49,134 nucleotides of DNA from Mesostigma viride (lineage: Eukaryota; Streptophyta; Mesostigmatophyceae; Mesostigmatales; Mesostigmataceae). Below, piece after piece: positions 12,195-23,358 of the stretch; positions within the stretch are counted from its first letter, which is position 1, and the number at the start of each line of letters is the position of its first letter. Below the pieces are notes generated by a model. That model was not told the origin of the DNA. It saw only the letters and a list, made by a program, of their open reading frames with translations, and did no database searches. A program made the translations under genes and the position numbers. The stretch spans positions 1 to 49,134 of the forward strand of contig RPFO01001462.1 of the NCBI GenBank assembly GCA_009746045.1, in the 5' to 3' direction.

Positions 12195-13779
12195 CCCTAT
12201 GTCCTTTGATGATGTAGACCTGGATTGTCACACTTTCGCTGGCCTTGAGGCCTGGCGACTAGCATTGGCGCGTGCGCTCCAGGAGTGCAAACGCTGGATG
12301 TTTTTGAAGGCATTTCAGAACCTCCACCCAATGCTCATGTGCTTCAGTTGCGTTTTGTATGCAAGATGAAGAGCAGGCTGAATGAGCCTCCTATACCAAA
12401 CGCACGTCCAGTCGTAACCCAGTTCCATGGTACTACAGACTTTGATAAGGAGGAGCTGTATACTCCTGGCCTGTCACATCCTGTTCTCAGGCTTATTCTT
12501 AGTCTATACCTTGGTGCTTTGGATTATGGCTTGGATTATTATGGAGCAGAAGTTGATGACTTCACCAGGGCCTTTTTGCATGGTGATCCTCAGGTGGCCA
12601 GAGCCACTTGGCAATCTCAAAGACCCTGTTGTGTCAAGACCCCAGCTGGCATGCTGGTTAGCTGAAGTAGGTCATCCCTACATGCAGCCTAAAGTGGGCT
12701 GGGAAGGACTGGTCAGCAGTCCAGTCATTTGGTATGAAACCATTGCTCCTGCCATCCAAGAGAGATGTCCGATGCAACAATCTCATCTTGCCTATTGTCT
12801 CTTTGTAGGGCAATCCAAGGGACAACCCACCTGGGCTACCTTACATGGGGATGACATGCAACGCATTGGTCCCAAGGGATGGTTGAATGAGACCTATAAA
12901 AGGCTCAATGACAAGTCCCCTATTGGTACCAGAGCATGGTTTACTAAAAACAGCCAGGTACCTTACTGTGGCATTGGCTGTACCCTTTTCCAAGATGACA
13001 AAGGATGGCATCTTAAGCTGCAATCGGCGAAGGGGTATAAAGAAAAAGTGATAACTCAGTTGCCCAAGAGAGTAACTGAGGAGAATGCCCCTACGGTTAA
13101 AGGTCAACTAGGTTGGCTGGCTGCCACAACTAACCCTGACCTGGCAGTACAGAGTAGGATGCCAGACTCTGTTGTTGTAGGAGAAGGAAGGAGGCGCCTG
13201 GAGAGCTGCCTCAATGAATCTCCTGACTTGGTGTTGTCTGGTGTAGACTGGCATAGGCGTATCATTATAGACGCCTACACAGATGCTAGCCAAGAGTCTA
13301 GATCTGCCAACAAGATTGGTGCCTGAGCCGGATGCCTGATCACCATCAGGAATGAAGGCAAACAGCCCTCGTTGGTATACTGGTCCAGTAACCTTCAGAG
13401 GAGGCGGTTTGCTGGCATTGACACCGCTGAGTGCAGGGCATACGCCATGTGCATTCGCGACGCCATATACATAAGAGAGCTACTCTTATGGTGTCTGAGT
13501 CAGATAAGACCTCAACCTGTGATTGATGTCAGGGTTTATTGTGATAATAAGCCCGTGGTCTCTTTTATCAAGAATGAGAGGGCCACTACTACTGACTTGG
13601 ACTACCTTGTGGCAAAGGAGTTGTCCAGCCACTGTATGACCATACATCTGCCAGGACATTCAAATCCTGCTGATGCTATGACCAAGCTTCCACGACTGGC
13701 CCTTAATGGGTACCATGCAATTGCTGCGGTCCATGATGGCTGGGAAACCCTTGTCATAGGGAGTAATCTGGGAGCCTGA
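12157..13779 (+). pseudogene. Element 0 reverse transcriptase and RNase H remnant
   Basis: Four pieces in different frames or separated by stops: 12157-12369 (RSFAAHSPMSFDD), 12285-12665 (RPVVTQFHGTTDF, EELYTPG, DDFTRAFLHGD), 12427-13326 (GLVSSPVIWYET, then ATLHGDDMQRIGP) and 13372-13779 (YWSSNLQRRRFAGIDTAECRA cut here, DLDYLVAKE, NPADAMTK). The HGDD box lies at about 12845-12856. A single in-frame TGA near 13324 separates the last two pieces. The number of breaks indicates an old, dead copy. Confidence 0.85.
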
Positions 13780-14031
13780 GCCTAATGCTCCTCCTGTAGG
13801 TTTTTATCCCCCTGGAGGTTTTGTCCTCTCTGCATGGAGAAGAGGTTTTCCTTCAGATTTAGGTTTTCCCTACATCAGGTTACACCAACCATGCAATGAT
13901 GAGATGCAAGCTCCATAAGACCCAAGTGAGTCTCCATTGCCCTCACATGTGAAAGTGAACTGGCCAGGTGCGGCCGAACATCAATGAATACATCTAAGCC
14001 TCATCACTTTCACAAAGGAAAGAATGGCTGG

Positions 14032-14520
14032 AGTTGGTTGGAGATCAATCTAGGGTCCTCAGAGATAGAGGATCTAGTAGTACAGATTACTACAATATAC
14101 TTTATTGTAGCATTGGACCAATGGTTGTACTTCACTAGTACTCGCCAATGGGATAACGCCACGTAGAATGTGTGGGCGTCTCCCTGGCCTCCACGTCACT
14201 GGCTGGTCTAGGGCCGGTGTAATCCTGTCAAGAGGACTGAGCCGACTATCGTCCAATCATATGCGCATCCATGCCTTGGAACCTTTTAGAGGATTCTAGA
14301 AGTATCTAACACGCGGCATGCACTGAACTACATGGAATGCATGTCCACGTAGGATTCAGCAAGACTGATGAAGGTGCCAAGCGCAACAGGTTCTTATGCG
14401 CAACGAAGACGAATTATGAACAACGACAACAACGTGAAGAAATAAAGAAGAGTCTTTCTTTTATGCAATATAAAGCATCAAGCAAGATACCTTTCTTTTG
14501 CAACTGTAACCAAACAAACT
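14032..14520 (+). repeat. Candidate 3' LTR of element 0
   Basis: Proposed by pattern only. A purine-rich run ending AAAGAATGGCTGG is followed by AGTTGGTTGG; 489 bp later the sequence ends CCAAACAAACT, whose complement AGTTTGTTTGG nearly repeats the start. This matches the purine tract + GG + AGTT start and AACT end of families I-III. No partner LTR is visible in the window, so there is no direct proof. Confidence 0.35.
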
Positions 14521-14843
14521 CTAAGCAATGTGACCCCATTCCTCGGGGGTCACCCGCACGAAGCATAAGATGCTGCATGCAGGTAGGAGAGCTCTGCAGT
14601 TAGTTGCATGGCTGGGGTGAGTACCAAGCTGCTGTTAGTTTTCTTGACTTTAAGCTTGACAAACTTGATTTACTAATCGACTGTGGGTAGTAAGCATTCC
14701 ATTCCCATTTCATCATACCTCTGAGGATTATGCTGACGTGACACAGTCACGTATAATAAGAATTAATCAGTTATTTATTATAAGTTGTCTCTTTGATAAC
14801 ACGGACGCTTACCCATTAATCAATCAATAAATAAACATTGACT
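14521..14843. other. AT-rich spacer between element 0 and element II
   Basis: No coding content. It contains one arm (14803-14817, GGACGCTTACCCATT) of a 15-bp perfect inverted repeat whose partner lies at 23268-23282, beyond element II. Confidence 0.5.
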
Positions 14844-14848
14844 AATTT

Positions 14849-15491
14849 AGTTAGCATTTTGGGCAACCAATATGCTAAGTGGATGCAGTTTGGAAAGACC
14901 TTTCCAACGCCGTGCTGACCGCCTGAAACAGACAAGGGACGAGAAAGATATGAGGTCCCGAAGTCCTAGCCGTCCGTGGCCGACTAAGGTCCTCTGGTAT
15001 AGTGGACAGGACACGTGGCAGGCCGTGCCTGCACAGGCTTAGCCTGACTATCACGTGACTGTGGTCCACGTAGACCAGAGGAGCAGCAGCCTGTGACTGG
15101 TGGACTACAGGAACTGGCACAGGTCTGCAAGGATACTAGACCTTGCAGGCTTGTGACAGGTCCTGTACTTCCTAGGTTGCAGAGTCTAGGCAAATCCAGT
15201 TCGTCCTGGCTCTGCACTGATGCCAGTGGACGTTGAGGATTTGCTTGCCTGCCTGCACGTGCCTCGTCACGCCGATGGGAACGAGGAACAACGCAAAGGA
15301 TATAGCTTGGTCATGGGGGATGACCAGCTATCTTGGCAAGCACGGACCGAGGCTCCCACATTGGACGTGGAACCGCTCACCGTGGTCGTGGCTTGGTGCA
15401 CGGGTTAAAAGGTTGCTGCCTTGCAACTTTGGCTCATCCCGTTGTGTGGCGTGAGAGACCAGGAACTCACAGTTCTGGCTGATCGCTAACT
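14849..15491 (+). repeat. 5' LTR of element II
   Basis: Ends AGTTAGC...GCTAACT, a 7-bp perfect inverted repeat, again not TG...CA. Boundaries come from the second copy and the 5-bp TSD. Differences from the 3' LTR: an extra G near 14988, and single-base changes near 15146, 15347 and 15483. Confidence 0.95.
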
Positions 15492-15522
15492 CGTACTATT
15501 GCATTTCTGTTTGCAAGGTTTC

Positions 15523-16690
15523 ATGTCGGCCGAGGCTCGGGTTACTCTACCTGAGTCATCTCCCAGGCGCGAAGCAGCTCCAGAGTTGCCGGCGCGCGAA
15601 GACGCATTTTTCCCCTATAATCACCCGTCCAACGCTTCTACATTTGTGCAAGCGGCCCACGTTGCAAGGGGCCTTGCGGAAGGAGGTTGGGTCGCTGTGT
15701 TCGGTAACGCAGCAGGGCCGTCGGCAAACGACCCTGTGGTGATGAGGATTAGGGCGACGACGTCGCCAGGGGAAACAGGACGGGTCTGCACGGAGCGCCT
15801 CGTCGCCATTCGCGACGAAATTGCTTCGTTGATCTACAGTTTAGAAGTTGCGTACCAGGGCGGGCACGTAACCATCCAGGCGCTGGACTTAGCGCGTGAA
15901 ACGCTGGGCCAACTGGTGGCCATCTGTTTAGGTGGAACCAGATTGTATAATCACTGGGTGGCGACAAGCTCGCTGGGGGAGGGGACCGACGCGTCACATA
16001 TCATACGGGACGCGCAGACGCGCGAGGCCGATAGCCCGTGGGATTCGGCCGAGGTGGTGGCTCAAACGTGTGAGCACCTGGTCAACATTCTGATCCAAGA
16101 GGCGCGTGGTCACGCCGATCACTGGGTGATCACTACGCGGCCGCCGGGGATTTGGTCGACCTTGGACACTCCGAGGTTGCAGAGCAGGCCAGGGGCGACT
16201 GGGCCGACGGTGACAGTCATCACCGGTCGAGACGTCTCCGACGAGGAGTTCCACGATCAGTTCGTGGACCGCCAACGGGAATCATAGCCCGCTCGTCACA
16301 ACAGATTGACGAGGGTGACGGCACAAACGAGGGATACTCGGCCAGGCGCAGGGCAGAGTTAAACATCCCCTTTGAGCCGGAACACGATTTTGGGGAGATT
16401 GGTCGGGGCTCGCGGAACGACCGGCGAGGTGGTGGTAGTCGGTGGGTCAGAAATCTTCAGTGGTATCGCCGTGGCAGTGCGCCTAGACTGCCGGTAGAGC
16501 AGACAGCAGCCGGGAGGCCGGTGAGCCGTGTGCTAGGTCCTTACAACGCGGAGGAGGTCCGCTCAGTTCCACGCGTGGGGACACCGGTGGCACGCACAGC
16601 GCAGGAGCGTGAGGAGGAGGCCATAGCTGAGAGCATCCAGCGGCTTCTTCCGGCAGCACCAGCGCTTGAGCCTGTTTTCCTTGTCTATCG
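15523..16690 (+). pseudogene. ORF0 of element II, unknown function
   Basis: The open stretch just inside the 5' LTR starts MSAEARVTLPESS at 15523; this ATG is preferred because upstream residues come from leader sequence. The first frame ends at 16287 and a related stretch continues in another frame (about 16290-16690: DEGDGTNEGYSARRRAEL), so one frameshift is likely and the protein would be about 390 residues. The first half looks alpha-helical (RLVAIRDEIASLIYSLEVAY); the second is Arg/Gly-rich. No known domain recognised. It occupies the same place as ORF0 of families I and III. Confidence 0.5.
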
Positions 16691-16721
16691 CCTGTTTTGT
16701 TTTGCCATCCCACTGTATATA

Positions 16722-18049
16722 ATGCCTCGTGGCAAACCGGGAGACGGCGACAAGGGCGAGATGGAGGCACCGGCTGGAGCAAGCCAGGAGCCTCGGCAAG
16801 ACAAGGAGCAGCTGGTGGGGGAGGCGATCCCAGCCAGCGAGGGCGATGGGGGAAAGAGACCAGGCAGCAAGAGACGGCACGAAGACTCGGTGGAGGAGGC
16901 GCGCAAGGCGCGGGCACTAGGAGCATCTGATGCAATAACGGTGGCGAATGGGCAACCTGCCGTGGAGAAGCGTAAGAGGGACCCTCCGCTGACGGCAATG
17001 GTAAGAGGCCTCACGTGGATGTGCTCTCCCCTGTGCTTGCTGGCCCAAGTGGCGTTGTTGCTGTGACACCCACTGTGGTGGAGCCGGTGAAGCGCTGCCA
17101 GGGTCGAGACCTCACATGAGTGCAGTCACGCTTATGAATGGACAAAAGCCTCTTAACCCACCACTAGCACAGGAAGCTCTAGACAAGTGGCTAGAGGACA
17201 TGGAGCTGGTTGTGCTCTCCGTGGACCCCACTGTCAACCTAGTGCAAGTGTTTCACTCGTCCACGTGCAACAGGGACTCGTCAGAGCGTGTCAGGGAAAA
17301 GGCTAGGACTGGTGTCAAGGATAAGCTAACCTGGGCACAGTTCCTGGATGGGTTGAGGGAGGAGTTCTCTGACAAGGTTCTCAACCTCACCAACTACTAT
17401 AAACATCAGTATGACACCTTTGAGATAGTGGGCCCTGTGGCAGAGGAATGGGCTAGGCTCAACCGTATCAGGGACAAGGGGGCCAAGTATGGCTTCCTGG
17501 TCACAGATAGGGCCTTGGCAGACTATTTCCTGGACCGTATGGGTTTGAGTGTGGATGGGAGGAACAGTGCCCGCATGTTTCTTAACCAGACTGATGGCTC
17601 CTTGCGTGCTCTGGAGCTTGTAATCCTCAGCATAAGGAAGCCAGATCCTGCCTGCAAAGCTATCCAGTCCCATGGCAGCAATGCCACCTCCGCTGTGCAG
17701 GGCCAAGGTGATGTCCCCGGGTACCCAGCCCGTGATGGGGCAAGGCCCAACAAGCGTAAGCGCTTCAGGCGCCAGAGGCAGGGGGCAGGTCAAGGGTTGG
17801 GAGCCAGCAAGCTGGTGGTCAGCAGGGTAAGGGTGGCCAAGGGCAAGGCAAGGGCCAAGCTCAAGGCAACCAGGGCAAGCAGGGTGGACAGTCTCAGGGA
17901 GGCCAGGGAAGCCTGGCAAGGGTGGGGCTGGGTCTGGGAAGAAGGGTGGAGCATGCTTTGTGTGTGGCAAGGAAGGTCACTGGCGTCGTGAGTGTCCTGA
18001 CAGGAAGGCCAAGCCTGCTGGGGCAGGGGGCCAGTCGGGGCAGCAGTGA
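16722..18049 (+). pseudogene. gag: Gag of element II with CCHC knuckle, frameshifted
   Basis: Starts MPRGKPGDGDKGEME at 16722, just after TGTATATA. A charged N-terminal region runs to about 17000. After frame changes at about 17000-17110 comes the capsid-like part (17116 onward: LDKWLEDMELVVLS, WAQFLDGLREEFSD, VTDRALADYFLDRMGL), similar in pattern to family III Gag (FVADRMAMGDFLKSLQL). A Gly/Gln/Lys-rich linker is split by two more shifts (about 17800 and 17910). The knuckle CFVCGKEGHWRREC lies at 17954-17995 (CX2CX4HX4C). The frame ends in TGA at 18047, followed in the same frame by pol. Confidence 0.85.
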
Positions 18050-18052
18050 CTA
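18047..18052 (+). promoter_or_regulatory. Candidate UGA readthrough site between gag and pol (TGACTA)
   Basis: The Gag knuckle frame ends QSGQQ-TGA-CTA and stays open for about 117 codons after the stop (to 18400). UGA followed by CUA is known as an efficient leaky context in eukaryotes and alphaviruses. The matching site in family III is TGACTT. Inference: Gag-Pol is made by suppression of UGA. Confidence 0.6.
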
Positions 18053-21000
18053 GCTACATCATCCCCTGTAAATAGTCAATCACCCCTTGGGGAAGGTGTG
18101 TTGGATGTACATAAGGATGGGGGTGTGCCCCTTGTGCAGCACCAAGGGTGTAAAGATGTTGTTCTTCCACTGGATTGCAATAACAATGCTGCAGCTGAAT
18201 TCCCTATGCCTCATGCAGGTGGTGGGTCTCCAGCAGGTGCTGGCCTGGAGGGCCAAGGACCTTGCTGGAAGGGCCTGGAGCGGTCCAGGGAGCAGGACCT
18301 GGCTTGGGGAGTCAGGATGGCCTGCAGGAAGCCCTGGAACCTCAGGAGTGGATCATGTGTCCCCACACACGGTTCAGACGTCTCGCCAGGTCAGTACTGA
18401 CAGAGTGCTGAGCTATGCTGAGGCTGGCCATAGATTGCATCATATGTTTGGGCATTCTGGGCAGGCAGCAATGTTTGCTTGGAAGCTAGGTAGGGAGCCT
18501 TTGTGGGAGGCATGCCAGGCTGCTGCTGAGAACTGTGGTTGCCAGGAGAATGCTGTTCACCCACCTCAGTCCCATGCTAGGGAGCCTGCTAGGGAGCGTG
18601 GCGACATCCAGATGGATATCCAGCATATCAGGGGCTTGTATATATTGGTGGGTGGACAGGTTCAGCAGATACAGGCTGATAGACGTTCTGCCTGGTATGC
18701 AGGAGCACCACTTGTTGTTGGGTATGAAGGCCCTGATCCCAGGCTTTGGGGTGTGCAAGAGTGTGCAGGCAGACTTGCAGTTTGACTGTTTGCTCAAGCA
18801 TCAGGACCAGCTGCCTTGTAAGCTGGTAGTAGTCCCCAGGGAGAGTCATGGGCAGCAAGGGGCTGTAGAGAGATCCATACGTGAAGTGAAGACAGTGGTG
18901 CTAGCAGCAGAGTCAGTGCCACTTGTGGCATCTGCCTTAGAGAGGGCAGCCTGGTGTAAGGGGATAGAAGAGCAGCTGAACCACAGGGTTAACTATTACT
19001 TTGATGGTGTGGCTGTCTCTCCCCTGGCCCTGCAGTATAGCTTGTTGCCTGAGAACGTGGTGCAGGCCAGTCTTAGGAAGGCAGATAGGTTATTTGCCCA
19101 GCTGAGACGTAAGGACAAGAACTGGAATGTGCTGAGGCCTCAGGTGGGGCTGAAGGTCAGGATGTGGAAGGAACCATCTATTCCAGGCAAGCGGGGGAAG
19201 TGGCAGGATGGGGTTGTCACTCGTGTGGAAGAAGCTAACAGATCTTGCCTGGTGGCTTTGGAAAAGGATCCAAGGCACGTGTACAGGTTGTCCTGGGCTC
19301 ATGTCAAGGAAAGAAGGCCACATGCAATCTGGCCTGCAGACGGGCCAGGCCCTCCCAGCTGGGTTGAGGAGCCAGGCCAGAGCCAGGCAGCAGCAGCTAA
19401 CAATCCTCTGGTGGTGGATGATGGTCTGTCCCTGCTGGAAGATGACGAGCAGGAGGCTGCTGAAGCAACTGTCACAAGGCCAGAGGGGACGGGGCAGCCA
19501 CCTAAGGCCCGGGGGCCTCTCATGGCGGACGTCATCCGAGCACTCATGCGCAGCAAACATGATCCCAAGGTATCCAAGCTCACGGGGTGGGGGTCGTGCT
19601 GGGCAGCTACAATGGAGGTAGATACCAACTCACAGGTGTCTGTCATCAGGGAAGAGGATGCTGTAGGCTTACAGATGTCCCATCCCAGTTGCCTTGCTGT
19701 GTCTGATTTCTCAGGAAAGGTGTCCATGAAGATCCTTGGGGAAGTGAGTGTGCCTATCTTAGGGGTGCCCACCACGTTCTGTGTGGTAGAGGGCTATAAG
19801 GGGCCTGCCATTCTGGGACAGAACTTCTTGTGCATGCCAGGGGTTACTTTGACCTCTGATGAGTTGGCACTAGAAGGCAGGGGCAGCCTCCCCCTTGAAA
19901 GATATCACTATTCCCAGGGTCTTGCAGTGGCGGTGAAGGCTGTTAGGAGTCAGCCAGCTGAGGGTCCTCAGAGTCAGGAGCCCATAGCTGAGGACTTGTT
20001 GATAATCCCAACCACCTTTGATCCAAGGCAGTTAGGGGTAAACAGGTACCAGATAGCTGCTCACAGTCCTATTCCCTGGCGCCAGCTAGTCGAGATGATG
20101 CAAGCCCCAAGATGGCTAAGGCATGGACTCTTGGCTTTGTTGCTTCTGGGCATGAGTGGATAGTTTCCAACTGTGCAGAACCTGTGGATGAGCTGCCAGA
20201 AGTTCACCAGCTGCTCAGATTGATGTTTGTCCTCAAGCTCAAGGAGGTTGATGGTGTCCAGGTGCCACATGTCAGACCAGTTGTAACCGAGTATCATGGC
20301 ACTGGCCAGTTGTTAGATGAGGAGCTCTATACTCCAGGGATGCTGCATGACACGTGGAGGATTCTGCTGTGTATATTTCTGTCTTTTCTGGTTAAGGGTG
20401 TGCCCTATAGCTCTGTGCTGATTGATTTCAAGAGGGCTTTTCTCAAGGGTGACCAAGATCAGGCTAGGCAGACTTGGAGAGATATCCCTCCTTTCTTTGT
20501 GACTGTACCTGCTGTATGGAGAGCAGAGATAAAGGCCAGGTACCTGAGAATTCTGAAAGGGTTGGAAGGTCTCAGGTCCAGTCCCATTATCTGGAGAAAG
20601 AGCCTAGAGAAATTCTTGAAGAATACTTGTGGGTTCTGTGTCTCCAGTGGATCCCTGTTTGTTCCAAGGGTCCTACAATGGCCTTCCTGTCTTTGCCTCA
20701 CTGCATGGTGATGACCTGCATCTCATAGGTCCACCAGACTGGGTTGAGGCTGTCTTGGCTAAGATCCAGAAGCGGTTTGAGCTGGGTAAGATACAGCACA
20801 TGGTGGAGAATGAGCCTATGGTCTTCTGTGGCATGCAGGCTACGTTGTTCCAAGCCAAGGGCTCGTGGTTCATCAGGATGGAGGGTGGTAAGGACTACCC
20901 ACAGCAGATTGTAGATGCATTGCAGGAGCCCATCACGCAGGCTAGGTGTGCTACCATCAGGGGCATGCTGGCATGGCTTGCAAGTATATGTGCCCCTGAC

Positions 21001-21612
21001 TTGCTGGTTCTGAGTCGACTTACTGATTCCCAGCTGGTTGAGGTGGGTGCTGAGAGTGTGGTGCAGGCTGTCATGATGTCTCCCCCTCTCATACTGGGTC
21101 CTGTGGATTTGTACAAGCCCCTTGACATGGTTCTCTATGTGGACAGTTCTATGGACAATAGGAAGGTCACAGAGGTCAGGGGCCGGGCAGCAGCATTAGT
21201 TACCCTGGAGCAAGATCACACCTCACTTGTTACCTGGTACAGTCGGTTGCAGAACAGGGTTACACCCAGCAGTGATATTGCTGAGTGCAGGGCAATCTGT
21301 GAAGGGCTGCATACTGCTCTTTACTTGAGGGAGCTCTTCTACCAGCTATGTCAAGTGGCTTCCTGTAGGTTGCAGCTGCACACACTGGTGAGGACTGATA
21401 GCATGGGCATGGTGCAATTTGTGCACAGGCAGCTGGCCAGGAGCAGGGACCTTGACTACTTGTTGCTCAAGGAGATGTCCTACCTAGCTCACATTGAACA
21501 TGTGCCTGGTGTGGACAACCCTGCAGATGCCCTCACCAAGCTGGAGGAGAAGGCGGAGAGGCAGTACCCCCTGCTCCGTGGGCTCATGGACCCCTTACAC
21601 GGGCGGCCATAG
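18050..21612 (+). pseudogene. pol: Pol of element II: IN-PR-RT-RNase H, frameshifted
   Basis: Open pieces in order, with shifts near 18390, 18655, 20115 and 20645. Integrase: LHHMFGH finger at about 18436-18456 with CGC near 18536; catalytic D at 18615-18617, D at 18772-18774, E at 18868-18870 (31 residues between the last two); C-terminal domain VGLKVRMWKEPSIPGKRGKW. Retropepsin-like: MEVDTNSQVSV (D at 19621-19623) to AILGQNFL. RT: EELYTPGMLHDTWR, DFKRAFLKGD, HGDD at 20704-20715. RNase H: LYVDSSMDN, AECRAI, RTDSMGMVQF, NPADALTK. The sequence is closest to family III pol, sharing for example the ESHGQQG stretch before the catalytic Glu. Confidence 0.9.
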
Positions 21613-22617
21613 AGACCAGGCCTTGCTTCAGCTTGGGTGCCCCCAGTGGGCTGCTTGACCAAAGTACCAAGTGGTGACTGGTGCTTACTGGTTGACAGCC
21701 GGTCCTTCAGGGTTAGGTACACCCTCCTGGACAGGAGTTGGTGTGGAATGTCACTCCTACCAGCTGAGAATCATGCCTGGCCCTCCCCATGGGGTTCAGA
21801 AGAGTCGCCAGGACTTAAGTCGACGCCTTTGGCCTCAAACAGTTAGGCCATGCAAGGGCAACCCGAATGTTGGTTCTTACAGGTTGCTGTACATATGTTT
21901 TCTAGTGCTTGTTTCCAACCTGTTGCTAATAAAGAACCTGGTTGTGTGACCATGTGGAACATGGTTGCCAGGGGGCCACATTCTGGGTTATATAATGCTT
22001 GAATAAAACATAATCATGTCATGTCATTCTCATGTTGTTCTCATGGTTGTAATGTTTCTCTTGTGTAAAGTTCCAGGTCACCTATAAACCTGGAGGTTGG
22101 GGTGGGGTTCAATTCCCCAGCAGAGCCACAGCCTGGCATGAGTGATTCCTGGGCTTAACACCCAGTGAAGACATGGGCTCCCCAAGAGGCAGTATTTGTA
22201 GGTGCTACCTGAGTCTCTTTGAGCAAAGGGAAAGGCTGGCCAAGGCGGGCGCCATAAGAACGGGCGCCTGTGATAACTGTGAAAGATCAGGAACTCACAA
22301 TAGTACGTTCTTGGCATCCTGTAATCCCAGCCATTGGACTAGGTAATGTGCCTTGACTTTAATCTAGCACCAAGTTCCCAAGGAAAGGTTGGGAGCTGAC
22401 CAAGGGGTCAGGGGATAACCTGGGGTGACCTCTGATTCACTGGCCAGTACACCTAGCCTGGTCCAAGGGCAGATATGTTGTTACCCAAAGGAGGCAGGAA
22501 CCTGGGCCCTCAAAGGTCTGATCAACCTCAAGGGACCAAGCGGTCTGTGGCTGAGTGGGCACAAGCAAGGTTAGGTTTGTTTCAAGCTGGTCCAGCTCCA
22601 AAAGAAGAAAGGGTTGG
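21613..22617 (+). other. 3' untranslated region of element II with polypurine tract
   Basis: No ORF of note. AATAAA occurs at 21928-21933 and 22002-22007. A perfect tRNA T-arm look-alike, TGGGGTTCAATTCCCCA (5-bp stem, 7-base loop), lies at 22103-22119, just after a 6-bp hairpin CCAGGT/ACCTGG at about 22073-22093. The polypurine tract AAAAGAAGAAAGGGTTGG (22600-22617) abuts the LTR and resembles that of family III. Confidence 0.75.
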
Positions 22618-23259
22618 AGTTAGCATTTTGGGCAACCAATATGCTAAGTGGATGCAGTTTGGAAAGACCTTTCCAACGCCGTGCTGACCGCCTGAAACAG
22701 ACAAGGGACGAGAAAGATATGAGGTCCCGAAGTCCTAGCCGTCCGTGGCCGACTAAGTCCTCTGGTATAGTGGACAGGACACGTGGCAGGCCGTGCCTGC
22801 ACAGGCTTAGCCTGACTATCACGTGACTGTGGTCCACGTAGACCAGAGGAGCAGCAGCCTGTGACTGGTGGACTACAGGAACTGGCACAGGTCTGCAAGG
22901 ATACTAGGCCTTGCAGGCTTGTGACAGGTCCTGTACTTCCTAGGTTGCAGAGTCTAGGCAAATCCAGTTCGTCCTGGCTCTGCACTGATGCCAGTGGACG
23001 TTGAGGATTTGCTTGCCTGCCTGCACGTGCCTCGTCACGCCGATGGGAACGAGGAACAACGCAAAGGATATAGCTTGGTCATGGGGGATGACCAGCTATC
23101 TTGGCAAGCACGAACCGAGGCTCCCACATTGGACGTGGAACCGCTCACCGTGGTCGTGGCTTGGTGCACGGGTTAAAAGGTTGCTGCCTTGCAACTTTGG
23201 CTCATCCCGTTGTGTGGCGTGAGAGACCAGGAACTCACAGTTCTGGCTGTTCGCTAACT
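22618..23259 (+). repeat. 3' LTR of element II
   Basis: Second LTR copy, about 99% identical to 14849-15491 by eye, with ends AGTTAGC and GCTAACT and TSD AATTT at 23260-23264. The flank continues with AATGGGTAAGCGTCC (23268-23282), the second arm of a hairpin whose first arm precedes the element. Confidence 0.95.
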
Positions 23260-23358
23260 AATTTATCAATGGGTAAGCGTCCTTTAATATAATTGCTTAA
23301 TTCATAGTAGTATTAATTTAGACAGCGCTTACTTACCGTTATCAGTCTTTATCCTTAA

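Larger units (their letters stand above)
14849..23259 (+). mobile_element. Element II, complete Ty1/copia-type LTR retrotransposon
   Basis: LTRs 14849-15491 (643 bp) and 22618-23259 (642 bp) differ by about three substitutions and a one-base indel that I can see. TSD AATTT flanks the element (14844-14848, 23260-23264). Order: ORF0, gag with CCHC knuckle, UGA, pol (IN-PR-RT-RH), 1-kb tail with polypurine tract. Gag and pol carry about seven frame changes, so this copy is not an intact coding unit despite its young LTRs. Confidence 0.95.
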
